In this document: piece after piece, positions 1 through 9,369 of the stretch
How positions within the stretch are numbered: the stretch's first letter is position 1
How the letters are laid out: each line of letters opens with the position of its first letter
Notes under the pieces: generated by a model
Told to the model about the DNA's origin: nothing
Databases searched by the model: none
Seen by the model: the letters and a program-made list of their open reading frames with translations, nothing else
Assembly: GCA_025558095.1 (NCBI GenBank)
Contig: JAIVFI010000045.1
Coordinates: 62,001-126,000, forward strand
Direction of reading: 5' to 3'
Length of the DNA stretch: 64,000 nt
DNA from: Hyaloraphidium curvatum
Taxonomy: Eukaryota; Monoblepharomycota; Hyaloraphidiomycetes; Hyaloraphidiales; Hyaloraphidiaceae
Made by a program: the position numbers and the translations under genes

Positions 1-665
1 TGCATCATGGCGGCGCTAGGCCTGCCCACGCGGCGCGTGTAGTTCGGTGTGGCGCGGTCCAGCTGCGCAGCCCGGACCTTGTTCTTGTTGAGGGAAAGTG
101 CCGGCGTGCGGCCGGTGCCTTTCGGCTGCCCCCGCTCCTCTGCGAGTTCGGCCAGCGACATGTGCGGGTCCACGAAATCCTGCGGCACCGCGGGCGCCGG
201 CTCGGGCTCCCCGACTCGCTGGGCCAGGATGCGGAAGCCCTCGTTGTAGAACGCCGCGATGTGCGCCGGCATTTTGGAGCGCCGCCCGGCAAAGACGGCG
301 AGCAGCGCCTTCCGCGCCTGCGGGTCCGACCGGAATTGCGCGATCGGCTCGTCGATGTCGGCGAAGGCCGCGTCGATTGCGTGCCCGGCGGCCGCCAGCG
401 CCGCCTCCCGCTCCGCCCCGTCCGGCCCGGCGACGCCTCCGAAGCCGGCATGCTGCCCCAAATCGCCGCCGTCGTCGGGCAAATCCAGGTTTCCGAGAGC
501 CGCGGCCGCGAGCGCGTCGGCGTACCACGCCGCGAACGACACCGGCCGCCGCGTGGCCTTGCCCCGGTACGGGTCCGCGTCCGCCGTCGCCTTTGTCTTC
601 GTCGGCTTCGGCGGGCGCCGGCGGCCGCCCCGCCGGCCCGCCCGGGTGTCCGAGTCGGACGACAT
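1..665 (-). CDS. hypothetical protein, 3' part beyond window
   Basis: An open frame runs from an ATG at 665 to the window edge without a stop, giving at least 221 codons, so the C-terminus is missing. The protein starts MSSDSDTRAGRRGG with a basic, Arg/Lys/Pro-rich stretch of about 30 residues, continues with an Ala-rich segment and then a mostly helical-looking region containing PIAQFRSDPQ and HIAAFYNEGFRILAQRV. The last visible residues are basic (NKNKVRAAQLDRATPNYTRR). Codons have G or C at almost every third position, unlike the other frames. I recognise no family; the charged ends suggest a nuclear or nucleic-acid-associated protein, which is only an inference. Confidence 0.55.
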   Translation of the reverse strand, partial: MSSDSDTRAGRRGGRRRPPKPTKTKATADADPYRGKATRRPVSFAAWYADALAAAALGNLDLPDDGGDLGQHAGFGGVAGPDGAEREAALAAAGHAIDAAFADIDEPIAQFRSDPQARKALLAVFAGRRSKMPAHIAAFYNEGFRILAQRVGEPEPAPAVPQDFVDPHMSLAELAEERGQPKGTGRTPALSLNKNKVRAAQLDRATPNYTRRVGRPSAAMM

Positions 666-837
666 CGGCCCAGCTGCGCAGTGCACTGGGAGCGTCGGTT
701 TGTTTACGGGACCTGCGCCCCATCACTGTCCTCACGACCATACTTCGACCCAACGATCTAGCATTCGCAAATACTCCCGGCGACATAGAATACTCCCCTG
801 GTCAATTCCCGGCCCCAGAACCCTGCCTTTCCCACTC

Positions 838-2958
838 TCACGTCGCCCGTGTGTACTGGACCTTCAGGAACAGGTTCTTGGCCTCCTGCTCCAGGCTGAG
901 CTCGATAATGTCCTTGGAGAGCATCTGGTAGTAGAGCGCCGCGTGGTTCTGGCCGTTGGGATTGGCAGCGTACAGGTGCAGGTTGTTGGCGGGGTCGATG
1001 ACGACCTGGAAGCGGGGAGGCAATCAGGCGAGGCGCTAGCTCCTGAAACGGGTGACCCACGTCGAAATATAGCTGCCTGTTCTCCCCCAGATCCACGAGT
1101 TCCGCTTCGCCCTTGCCGACTGGCACCGAGATGGGCGGCTTCTTTGGCGCGAAGCACCCACAGATCCCGCCCCCGCCCCCCTGGCGGAACGTGAGGTTCG
1201 ACTGCGTGACCTCCACGGTGACCGACTTGGCAAAGATCATGTCGACCAGGGCCTTGGCGCGCGTCGTCTCCCGCCCCTCCATCTTGAGCTTCTCCTCCGT
1301 CTCGTTGTCGAAGGTCTTGTTCCACTTGCCGTTGAAGTCGCGGAGCTCATGCTGGAAGGCGCGGGAGGGGGGGATGTACGCCTTGGCGAGCTGCTTGAAC
1401 TTTCTCTGTCGGCGGGGCGGGCGGGGCGTCAGATCATGCTGCGGTGCTGCAGGAAGGGGGACACCCACGATGTCGACGAGCTTGGTCTCGTCCGCCGGAA
1501 GCCCCTCGTGGAGCGGGATCTCGGACATCTGCGTCGAGCTGGCCCCGAGCGGCTTGTCCGCCGCGCCCGCCGCCGGCTCCGCGAGGGCGGAAGCGGCCGC
1601 GGCGGCCGCGACCGGAGCTGCCGGCGCAGCGGCGGGCTGAGCGGAAGCCGGGGCGGGCCTGGATGCTGCGGGTGCCGGCGCGGGCGAAGCTGAGGAGCTC
1701 GGCGCCGCGGCGGGCTTGGATGCCGCCGGGGCCGGCGCGGGTGCCGCGGCGGGCTTAGACGCCACCTGGGCGGGCGCCGGCGCCGCCGCAGGGCTCGGCG
1801 CCGGAGCCGGGGTCGGCGCGGGTTTCGTGGCTGCGGCGGGTGCAGGGGCCGGAACAGGGGCTGCAGGGGCGGCGGCGGCGGCCGACGCGGCAACGGGCTG
1901 CGGTGCCGGGGCGGGAGTCGGCTCGGGTGCCTGCGAGGCGGAGGAAGCTTCCGTCCTGGTGGGCTCGGCGGCGGGCGCGGCCCCGGCGGGAGCGTTGGGA
2001 TCGACGTTGGCATCCGGATCGACCGCCTTGGGAGCTGATCGAAAGGCCACGAGTCACCTGCCGCAAAAGTCGCGCGAACCATGTGCCCCCGAACGAACCT
2101 TCGAGAGTGAGCTCGAACTGCTGTCCCGTGTGCTTTGCGATCTCTGTCCCCGCCGAATCGGTCACCGTCACGACCGCGTAGTAGGTTCCCGCGGCGAGAT
2201 CGGTCGCCGGCACCCAGTCGGCCGTCCCCGCGGCGGCATCGGTCGCCTCGACGACCGTCGCGGCGACGGAATCGGTGCCCCACGCGGCGCCGAAGATCTC
2301 CACCTTGGCCACGGCGCCGGCCGGCATGTCCTTCGCAACCCAGGTCACGGGGATCTTGGTGAAGTTGGGGATCGCGGTCTGGGGAAGCTGGGGCGAGGTC
2401 ACGGTGACGGAGGGCGGCGCGCCTGGATGCCGAAACGAGTTTGGCCGACGGCGCGGGGGAGAGGCTACATGTCAGCCCCGCGCGGGCAACCGACTTCGGG
2501 ACGAATCCCACCGAGCGGCTCGATGAAAAAGTTGTTGCTCGCGGCCTTGACCGTCCCCGCGGTCATGTGGAAGTAGTACTTGGCCCCCTTCTTGAACGTG
2601 ACGCCCTCGGTCGGCACCGTGTACCCCAGCGCCTCGTAGGACAGGTCCGCTGCGGGATCCACGTTGGTCACCACGGGATCCGTGCCCCACGCGCTCTCGT
2701 AGATGTCGATCTTGGCCGTGGGCGGGTTCTCGGTGGGCAGGTTGGTGTTTTTCCACCGGAGGACGATGTTGTCGCCCGGTTTGAAGGTGGCATTGGCCGC
2801 CGGCTCCGTGAAGGCGATCGAGAAGGCGGTCGCTGGGATAATTGCGGCGGGGGGACACGGAGCGGCGGGGGCGGGTAGCCGATTTGAGGGCGTGCGGCGG
2901 GGCGGGATCCGAGGGCCAGCGAACCTAGCGAGCTGCTCGAGCCGAACCAGGACGACAT
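838..2958 (-). CDS. two-repeat Kre9/KNH-like protein with PA-rich linker
   Basis: Five exons fit: 2958-2925, 2832-2512, 2422-2099, 2034-1061, 1005-838 (606 aa, introns 55-92 nt). After a short Ser-rich start come two related beta-sandwich repeats, residues about 12-118 and 120-225. The first has FTEPAANATFKPGDNIVLRW and FKKGAKYYFHM; the second VTSPQLP, KIPVTWVAKDMPAG and LAAGTYYAVVTV. Both carry a YES/FGA-AWGTD motif. This is the Kre9/Knh1-type (Ser-Thr-rich GPI-anchored protein) repeat of fungal wall proteins. A linker of about 150 residues is nearly only Pro, Ala, Ser and Lys. The C-terminal 190 residues, with CGCF and NLHLYAANPNGQNHAAL, are unknown to me. No signal peptide is visible, which is odd for a wall protein; the first small exon is the least certain part. 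Confidence 0.7.
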
Positions 2959-3188
2959 CGTGGCGGTTTTACGCTCGGCAGCGTCGAACGTAGATCGCGA
3001 TGTGGGGCCCGGAAGTTGGGGAGGGTCCGCCCCAAGTCTGTCGGGGTCTGCCGCCCGCACCGACAGGGACCGCCAAAAACCTCGCAGGTGGCCGTGATTG
3101 AGACCTTCAGCTGCTCTGCAACAAGACATTTTCAGCCTTTTTGACAGAGTCTGCCCGCAAAGGGGCGAGATTCACAAGCCCACGGAAG

Positions 3189-4097
3189 CTACATCTTCGC
3201 CTTCTCCTCGCCCCCTGCCCAACGCAGCAACCCCACCTGTTTCGTCCTGCAGAGCAACCTGCCATTCGCGGGATCCCAGAGCTCCACTTCCTCCCCGACC
3301 CTGCCGCCATCCATCCCCCCCGCGACCCACCTGATCGACTCTTTGGCGACCAGCAGCTCCGTCCCGTCATCCATCCGGAGCCCCGCGGCGGAACCGGGCT
3401 CCATGGCCGAGCAAAACTCAACCGTCATGGTCAGGGTGACCCAGGTCGGGTATCCTTTCGCGGGGAGCTTCCCGCCCCTCGCGAGCTGCGCCCGCAGGCC
3501 GATCGGGACGAGCCCGTCGACCCAGTACGCCGCGCCGAGATACCCTCCACACGGGGTCGCCCGCCAGCCGACGTAGCTGGCATACGTCGGATCGTCGGGC
3601 GAGGTGGAGGGGTCGAGCGGGTTGACGGTGTGCGGCCGGTCCATCTCCGAGAGGCCCCGTTGGCGGGCGAAAGCGAGGGCTTCGACGCACATTTCAGGTG
3701 GCGGTAACGTGGGACAATCCGCGTCCGAGGCAATGGCATCGGGTGGCGAGGAGGAGAACAGCGCCTCGGCGGCGAACCCCGGGGAAGCCTGGCCTTGTCC
3801 CGCGACCGAAAGCGACAGGAACGCGAACCTCTTCCCCGCTTTCCTGGTCTCTACCTTCACGGTCCACGGTGAGGCGTCGAGCATAACCGGAGCAAGGTAA
3901 GACGCGTGCACGCTCGCCGGATGGGGAAGGGCTGGCCCGAGGGCGTCTCGGGCGGCCGAGAGGGCGACGGCGAGCAGATACCCGCCGTGGGCCGAGTTCT
4001 GAGCGTTGGAAAACAACGATGAAGGGAGGGCAAGGTACGTATTTGGCTGCGGAGCGCGTTCGAGGCGGATCTCGCTTTCGAGGAGGGAAGTGGCCAT
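3189..4097 (-). CDS. acyl-CoA thioesterase-like protein, C-terminal AKM
   Basis: Single exon, 302 aa. The first 120 residues (SLFSNAQNSAHGGYLLAVALSAAR, with HPASVHASYLAPV) and the second half (YASYVGWRATPCGGYLGAAYWVDGL, TLTMTVEFCSAMEP) match the double hot-dog thioesterase-like superfamily (4HBT_3 type), which hydrolyses acyl-CoA or related thioesters. The protein ends in Ala-Lys-Met, which fits the PTS1 consensus [SAC][KRH][LM], so import into peroxisomes is likely. An in-frame upstream ATG at 4211 would add an Arg/Ser-rich, acid-free 38 residues like a mitochondrial presequence, but base use there resembles a leader, so 4097 is preferred. It diverges from the NTF2-like gene at 4330 across 232 bp, and that neighbour also ends in a PTS1-like tripeptide. 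Confidence 0.8.
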   Translation of the reverse strand: MATSLLESEIRLERAPQPNTYLALPSSLFSNAQNSAHGGYLLAVALSAARDALGPALPHPASVHASYLAPVMLDASPWTVKVETRKAGKRFAFLSLSVAGQGQASPGFAAEALFSSSPPDAIASDADCPTLPPPEMCVEALAFARQRGLSEMDRPHTVNPLDPSTSPDDPTYASYVGWRATPCGGYLGAAYWVDGLVPIGLRAQLARGGKLPAKGYPTWVTLTMTVEFCSAMEPGSAAGLRMDDGTELLVAKESIRWVAGGMDGGRVGEEVELWDPANGRLLCRTKQVGLLRWAGGEEKAKM

Positions 4098-4329
4098 GGC
4101 GGACCGCGAAAAAGGGCGGATGGCGGCAGGAGCGCGGGACCGAGTACGGTAACGAAGAGACGCAAAGGATACGGAGGTCGTTAACGCGATCCTCAGTCCT
4201 TTCAGGTGCATAGCAACACCGATGTTTGGGGTCGCAATCTCCGGCCTCCATCTGTCCCCCACTCTCCAAACACCGAACCGCGCACCCGCTTCCGCCCCCC
4301 GCCCTCCCCACCCGGCCGGCGCCACCACC

Positions 4330-5032
4330 ATGGCGCCGGCGTCCCGCTTGCCCCCCGCGCAGTCGGAGGCGCCCGATGGTTCGGTCGCCGCGGGATTGGT
4401 GGACAAGTTCCTCGCCGGATTCCCGGGCGAGGAGTCGCTGGGCATGCTGGACGACGCGTTCGATATGCGGATCCTGCCGGGTTCGCTGCGCGTGCCGAGG
4501 ATGGGGAAGGCGGAGTGGGTGCCCCGGCGTCGGAGTGCGGGGGCCATGTGACTGATCGGGTTCGGGCGCAGGTATCTCGTCTTCCTCAGGGACGGGCTGC
4601 TCAAGGGGTTCAAGAGCGTCAAGGTACGATGCTCGTGTTGCTGCAGTTCGCGGGATTCCGGCTGACCGTGCTCGATTCCGACCGCAGATCACGCCGACCG
4701 AGTGGATCGTCGAGAGCCAGTCCCGCTCGGACGGGCCCGACAAGGGCCTGACCCGCGTCGTGATCCAGGCCAGGTCCCACGGAATATCGGCCGTCGACGG
4801 CGCCGAGTTCGGCCAGGAGTGCGTACATCTGCGACGCTCCCTGGCTTGTGCGCCACTCTTCCATCCTGACCGCCCATCCTGCAGGTACTTCTTCCGCTTC
4901 CTGGTCAACGTCAAGACGGGCAAGATCGCCGGCCTCACCGAATACGTGGATTCGCTGTACATGGCCAACTGGACCGGCAAGCAGGCCAAAGCTGCGGCGG
5001 CCAAGGCCAAGGAGGCGGACGCGCGGCTCTAG
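4330..5032 (+). CDS. SnoaL/NTF2-like protein, C-terminal ARL
   Basis: Four exons, 4330-4514, 4572-4623, 4688-4818, 4885-5032, give 171 aa; donors are GTGGGT, GTACGA and GTGCGT and all joins keep phase. The start sits in a strong context (gccaccaccATGG). The fold signature is NTF2/SnoaL-like: LVDKFLAGFPG, GKAEYLVFLRDGLLKGFKSVK, TPTEWIVESQSRS, VIQARSHGISAVDG and EYFFRFLVNVKTGKIAGLTEYVDS. Such proteins are small single-domain enzymes or binding proteins (polyketide cyclase, ketosteroid isomerase-like). The C-terminus ADARL fits a PTS1 variant. Shared promoter region and shared PTS1-type end with the thioesterase suggest a common peroxisomal task; substrate unknown. Confidence 0.85.
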
Positions 5033-5355
5033 CGCGCTGCCCTTTGATGCGCGACTTGTCGTGGTTTTGGAATGCGAGTGCCGCGTGTGCGATATTGTGC
5101 CTCGTCCTCTTCACCGCTGGAGTTCGGAATCCACGAACAAGTCCTCGCGCGGAGGCGGCTGCTCCCCGCATTTCTTTACATGATTTTAGACACGCGAGGT
5201 TTCCGACCTCCAGAGGAGGCTGTCTGTGCAGTCCACTAGCTCGACCCAAAGAATCCCGGAACAACGGAGATACGATGGGCGGCCCGCGTACCGCAACGTT
5301 CCAGACCGGCGGCGCAAGTCGGCACGGACCTGTTTGAGGTGTCCCAGGGACCCCT
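5033..5355 (+). other. intergenic, no gene seen
   Basis: About 320 bp between the NTF2-like gene and the Fungal_trans gene. I looked here for an upstream exon encoding the missing zinc cluster of the next gene and saw none in any frame: there is no CxxC-x6-C pattern. It presumably holds the 3' end of one transcript and the promoter of the next. Confidence 0.5.
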
Positions 5356-7212
5356 ATGGCTGACGAGGAGGACGGCGAGGAAACCTCCGGCGGATGGGCG
5401 GGTCCGCCGGCGGACGCGCTCGCGGTGGCCCTCGCGGCCATCCGGGCCGGCCGGGGATCCGAGGACTTTGACCGAATCGCGCTGCTCGACGCTTCGGCAC
5501 GGCTTACCGCTGCGGGAATTTACGCTCCGGAAGTTTCCGTTCCGCCGCCGCCGTCGCCGCCGCCGGCGCTGGCCGCCGCGGCGCGCCCGCCGCCGCCCGA
5601 GATCCTGCGGCCGGCGCTGGACGCCTTCTTCGCGTACGGCCAAAAGATGCTGCCGATCGTCCACGAAGCGTCGTTCCGCAAGGCTCTCGGAGACGCCGGC
5701 ACGCCGTCGGCATGGGGCGCCGCGCCGCCGCTGGCGCTCATGTACGCGCTGGCGGCCCTGGGGACCCTCTACGCCCACACGGGGGACATCTCGGGACTTT
5801 CCGCCTCGGAGCGCAGGCGAGCCGGGCGTTACTACGGCCGCAGGGCTAAGGAGCTCGTCATGGCTGGCTACCTGGGCAAGCAGGCGCCGTACCGGACCGT
5901 TGGGGAGCTGGAGGCCGCGCAGACCATGATCCTGCTCGTTAACTTCTACCAGCCCGTGGGCCAGGTCTCCCAGATGCAGCCGCTGCTGCAGCGGCTGTCC
6001 GACATTACCCTGGAATTGTGCCTGGATCGGCAGCGCCGCCGGTGGCGAACTTATTCCCCGCCGCAGCCGGCGACTTGGCTGGAGTGGGCCTACCGGGACA
6101 TGCTTTCCCGCCTGTGGGTTATCGTCGGGATCACCGACATTTCCTTCGCCTTCCTGGTGCCACGCGCCCCCTTCTTCGACTACTGGAGCTACCCGGCGCC
6201 CATATCCTCGTGCGAGGTGTGGTTCGACGCCGAGGACCCCGCCGCAGCATTCGCAGCCGCGCCAGCCGTCGAGACCATGGACCTCACGCCCCTGCTGGAC
6301 CCCACCGCCTCGCCGCGCCGCATCCGCGCCTCCCTCTCCCTCCTCGCGTCGGGCCCCTTCCTCCGGACGGCGACCTTCGTCTCGGTCCTCATCCTCAACT
6401 CCGTGCTGCGCCACCTTACCGCCCAGCTGCGCGACCTCGCCCTCGCTGGCGGCTTCGAGCCCCTCTCGCTGCCCCTGCGCGATGCCTCGCGCGATACGGA
6501 GCACGAGCACGCGTACCGCGCCCTCGCGCGGCACATGCTCGCCCTCGTCTCGGGCTTCTTCTCCGCCCTCGGACCGTGGGGCGCCTCCCTCGCCGCGGGC
6601 GACCTCTCCCCCTTCTTCGCGGCCGAACCTTCGCTGTTCCCCATCAAGGGCTACTCGCAGTACTTCCTCCTCGGGTGCGTGCACCTGCAGACCTACCCGA
6701 TCGAGGCCGCCATCCAGGGCGACCCCGCCGCCGCGTCGCCGGACCTCGTGGGATCCGCGGCGTTCCTCGCAGCCGTGGAGGCCGCAGTGCTGCAGGCGCG
6801 CATCGCCGCCGCCATGCTCGCCTCTGATCCCCTGCTGCGGTGGACGCACTCGAGCATCTACACGGCGTTGCTGCGGGGCGGGTACCTCCTCCTCGCCTGC
6901 GCGAGGGCCGCGGGCCCCGTGGCCGCGCCGGCCGCCGGCGTCTCCGCCGTGCTGGCCTTCCTCGCTGCGATGGCACCCCGCTTCGCCCCCCTCGGCCCGG
7001 CGCTGGCCGCCAGGTTCGCCGGCGCGATAGCCGGCGCCGGATTACCCGCGTTTCCGCCGCCCGCGCCGCCGCCGGCGCACGCGGAGGAGGAACCGGGGGT
7101 GGTGCCTGCGCTGCCCGACGCCGTGGTTGGAGGGGGACAGGGCGGCGCGACGGAAGAGGTGGCGAGGAGCGTGATCGGAGTCGGGAGGGCGTTCAAGGGA
7201 TGGACGGCGTGA
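5356..7212 (+). CDS. Fungal_trans-domain protein lacking a zinc cluster
   Basis: Single exon of 618 aa. From about residue 75 it follows the fungal-specific transcription factor (Fungal_trans) middle-homology region: LDAFFAYGQKMLPIVHEASFRKAL, then PPLALMYALAALGTLYA, RRAKELVMAGYLGK and GELEAAQTMILLVNFYQPVGQ. This order parallels the tandem Zn2Cys6 factors at 17.7-23.8 kb (HPVVHRKTFQDA; FVEGLGS; EAVQTIFLVVQ), so it belongs to the same broad family. Unlike them it begins MADEEDGEETSGGW and has no Cys6 cluster, nor is one visible in the 320 bp upstream. It may act without direct DNA contact, or as a partner of clustered factors, or an exon is too far away to see. Confidence 0.8.
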   Translation: MADEEDGEETSGGWAGPPADALAVALAAIRAGRGSEDFDRIALLDASARLTAAGIYAPEVSVPPPPSPPPALAAAARPPPPEILRPALDAFFAYGQKMLPIVHEASFRKALGDAGTPSAWGAAPPLALMYALAALGTLYAHTGDISGLSASERRRAGRYYGRRAKELVMAGYLGKQAPYRTVGELEAAQTMILLVNFYQPVGQVSQMQPLLQRLSDITLELCLDRQRRRWRTYSPPQPATWLEWAYRDMLSRLWVIVGITDISFAFLVPRAPFFDYWSYPAPISSCEVWFDAEDPAAAFAAAPAVETMDLTPLLDPTASPRRIRASLSLLASGPFLRTATFVSVLILNSVLRHLTAQLRDLALAGGFEPLSLPLRDASRDTEHEHAYRALARHMLALVSGFFSALGPWGASLAAGDLSPFFAAEPSLFPIKGYSQYFLLGCVHLQTYPIEAAIQGDPAAASPDLVGSAAFLAAVEAAVLQARIAAAMLASDPLLRWTHSSIYTALLRGGYLLLACARAAGPVAAPAAGVSAVLAFLAAMAPRFAPLGPALAARFAGAIAGAGLPAFPPPAPPPAHAEEEPGVVPALPDAVVGGGQGGATEEVARSVIGVGRAFKGWTA

Positions 7213-7541
7213 AATATCGATACCTTACTTGGTTATAGTGTGTTGGAGATGGGACGCCCTCGCTTACGCGGCGTCATCGGATGAGGGGCTCGACTGAACG
7301 TCGGGCTTGACAGTTCAATCCACATACTTCGCGATCTTCGTGATCGGGCGGGAAGAAATATTGATCCTCGGTCGTCAGAGGCTTCTTGGTCATACTTGTT
7401 GCGGCGATGCGACCGTCTTGGCTTGGCCAAAGGTGCAGGACGTTCATTTGGCACGTGTACATCAATCATCCGCACTCTCGAGCCGTCATTGGACCCCGCT
7501 TTGTGCACCGAACACTCGGACTCGGCCGACCTCAACCTCGA
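7213..7541 (+). other. intergenic, no gene seen
   Basis: About 330 bp after the Fungal_trans gene, less GC-rich than its surroundings. No frame shows a convincing protein. It ends at the GGTCT tract that may mark the 3' end of the LINE remnant. Confidence 0.4.
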
Positions 7542-7576
7542 GGTCTGGTCTGGTCTGGTCTGGTCTGGTCTGGTCT
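7542..7576 (+). repeat. (GGTCT)7 microsatellite
   Basis: Seven perfect tandem GGTCT units. On the minus strand this is (AGACC)7 and lies about 115 bp downstream of the last readable codon of the LINE remnant. LINE elements often end in simple repeats, so it may be the tail of that insertion. Confidence 0.9.
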
Positions 7577-7691
7577 ATCCGCCGGCGTCGTACTACATGA
7601 GTAACTCGATGCCACTAGGTTATCGCGCCAAAGCGCTGTGTCCGCCGTCAATTCCTTTCCGTCAAATCCACTCCGCCATCGCCTTGGCGAT

Positions 7692-8815
7692 TCAGAGCTC
7701 CGGATCGGGGTTCGTCTCGCGCACCTTCAAGGCCGAAGCCACGAAGGACGCTACCCACTTCCGAATCCGGGGAGACAGGCGTTCATCCTCCAGCATTGTC
7801 GAAGGATCCTGCCACGTCGTCTTGAACAGGGCAGGAGGCGACCAAATGTGCCCAACCGTCGCTAGGCGGTCGATGAGCACCGCCCGCAAAGCATCCACAT
7901 GCGTGCACTCGAAGAGCAGGTGCAGCTCGTCGTCCACGGCACGCTCTTCCGTGCCACCAATCCTCCATCTACAGTTGCAAACCCGCTGGTAGCGCGGCAC
8001 CACGGAGCCGTCCGGGTGGCGTTCGCGCCGGCCTGTCTACGCACGCAGACAATGAGTGCTCGTGAGGAGCCGCAGCATCGCTTGTCGCTGTGCACGGTGC
8101 ACAAGATCCAGCACCTGGTGCCGGCCGAAGATCCACTCCGAGTCCTCCAGCTGCAACCATCACCAAAAGCCAGCTTCCCGTGCTTCAGAAGCGCAGGGCG
8201 CAGCACTTGTGCCACGAACGACGTTTGCACGGTCATCCGCACGTCGTGCTGTTTCCAGCACGTCCTCGCCGCCCAGTGCTCCATCCCGCCGTAGTACGTC
8301 AGCAAGGCGTGGGCGTAGACCGCGAAGTTTCCCGTCTCCCCTCCCTCGAACGCCCGCTCCTTCTCACAGACCACGCGTGCCGGGTCCCCCCGGTCCGCCC
8401 TCATCACGTGTCCGTAAAACCCCAGTGCCGCAATGTGGTCGGTGACCACGATCGGCATCTCCCCGGTCAGACCGAAGACGATCGCCGCCGACACCGTCGA
8501 CGGGAGGCCGAGGTAGCGCCGCAGGCTTGCGACATGGACGCCGTTGACGGAGTTGGGGGAGGCGTCGAAGAACGAGGAGGGATCTATCGGGAGTTGGACC
8601 GTGAGCGCCGCGCCGTATGTGCCAGTCGCCGTTACCGCGCTCCGATAAAGCATCAAGCCGATCTTGGTCGGGAGAACTCGGTGGTCGTTGGAGAGCCCGA
8701 CGAAATCGCGCGATGCCTGCATCAGTCGGCCATGCCGTGCCTGTAGGTCAGTCAGCGTCGTGTCGAGTTCGCGGGTTCGCTTCCCCAGGTGACTGTGTTC
8801 CGTCACCTCGGGTAC
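7692..8815 (-). mobile_element. 5'-truncated non-LTR retrotransposon remnant
   Basis: Reading the minus strand from about 8815, one frame has the region that follows the reverse transcriptase core in LINE ORF2 proteins: LTDLQARHGRLMQASRDFVG, KIGLMLYRSAVTATGTYGAAL, HVASLRRYLGLPSTVSAAIV and LGFYGHVMRADRGDPARVV. Around 8170-8000 the frame shifts, and the new frame has the end-domain zinc knuckle (RVCNCRWRIGG, DDELHLLFECTHVDALR) before a stop at 7692. Fingers, palm and any endonuclease are absent, so the copy is truncated at its 5' end, as is usual for LINEs, and is frameshifted. It cannot encode a working element. Confidence 0.65.
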
Positions 8816-8930
8816 CTCCTTAGCCAGGAGCGACGATGAGGGCGCCAACGCGTTCGCTCCAAAACCTCCAAAACACCCGCGCCCGTCTCCCCCACATCCC
8901 CACCCTCCCCCACACTCGCCTCCTACAAGA

Positions 8931-9113
8931 ATGGGTTCCAAGTCCTCCAAATCCGCCGCCCCCCCCACCCCGGCCGCGCCCCCGCCGCCGGCGTGGAAGC
9001 CCGGCGACGACCCGGCGCTGCGGCCGTGGTACATGGACGAGAACGGGAACGACCGGCGGCCGCTGGACGAGAGGGAGGGGTACAGCGCGGGGCAGAAGAA
9101 GGCGTTCCGGTGA
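8931..9113 (+). CDS. small predicted N-myristoylated protein
   Basis: A 60-codon frame encodes MGSKSSKSAAPPTPAAPPPP followed by an acidic/polar tail with RPWYMDENGNDRRPLDEREG and ending QKKAFR. The start is a textbook N-myristoylation signal: Met-Gly, Ser at position 6 and Lys at 7. A lipidated anchor followed by a flexible Pro/Ala spacer would tether the tail to a membrane. Codon third positions are G/C-biased as in real genes here. The last codons are followed at once by a possible GTGATG donor, so a further exon is possible. Function unknown. Confidence 0.55.
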   Translation: MGSKSSKSAAPPTPAAPPPPAWKPGDDPALRPWYMDENGNDRRPLDEREGYSAGQKKAFR

Positions 9114-9369
9114 TGGGCTGCGGAGGGGGTGTGGAGGGGGGCGGGGGCGGGTGGCGTTGGGGGACAGCGGTCGGGTGACTCGGTGGCGGTGGCGGCTGCC
9201 GGTCGCGGCGCGTGCGGATCCGGGTGCGATTGGACGGGAAGACTTCGGTTCGGACGGACGCGTGGGACCGGTGGGGGGCGCGGTGCTTCCGAGGACCCCG
9301 GAGGCGGCGCGGAGTGCCGAGGGAGTGAACAGTCCTCGAGGACCTCCTCTCTGGCGGATATGGCGGCCG

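Noticed and set aside
4098-4211. N-terminal extension of the thioesterase resembling a mitochondrial presequence
   Set aside because: Codon use looks like leader sequence, and the C-terminal AKM argues for peroxisomes.
7542-7576. Tandem array considered as CRISPR
   Set aside because: Units are five bases with no spacers; it is a microsatellite.
7645-7665. CCGTCAATTCCTTT, resembling the universal small-subunit rRNA primer site
   Set aside because: Only about 14 bases agree; the sequence on both sides does not continue as 18S or 16S rRNA.
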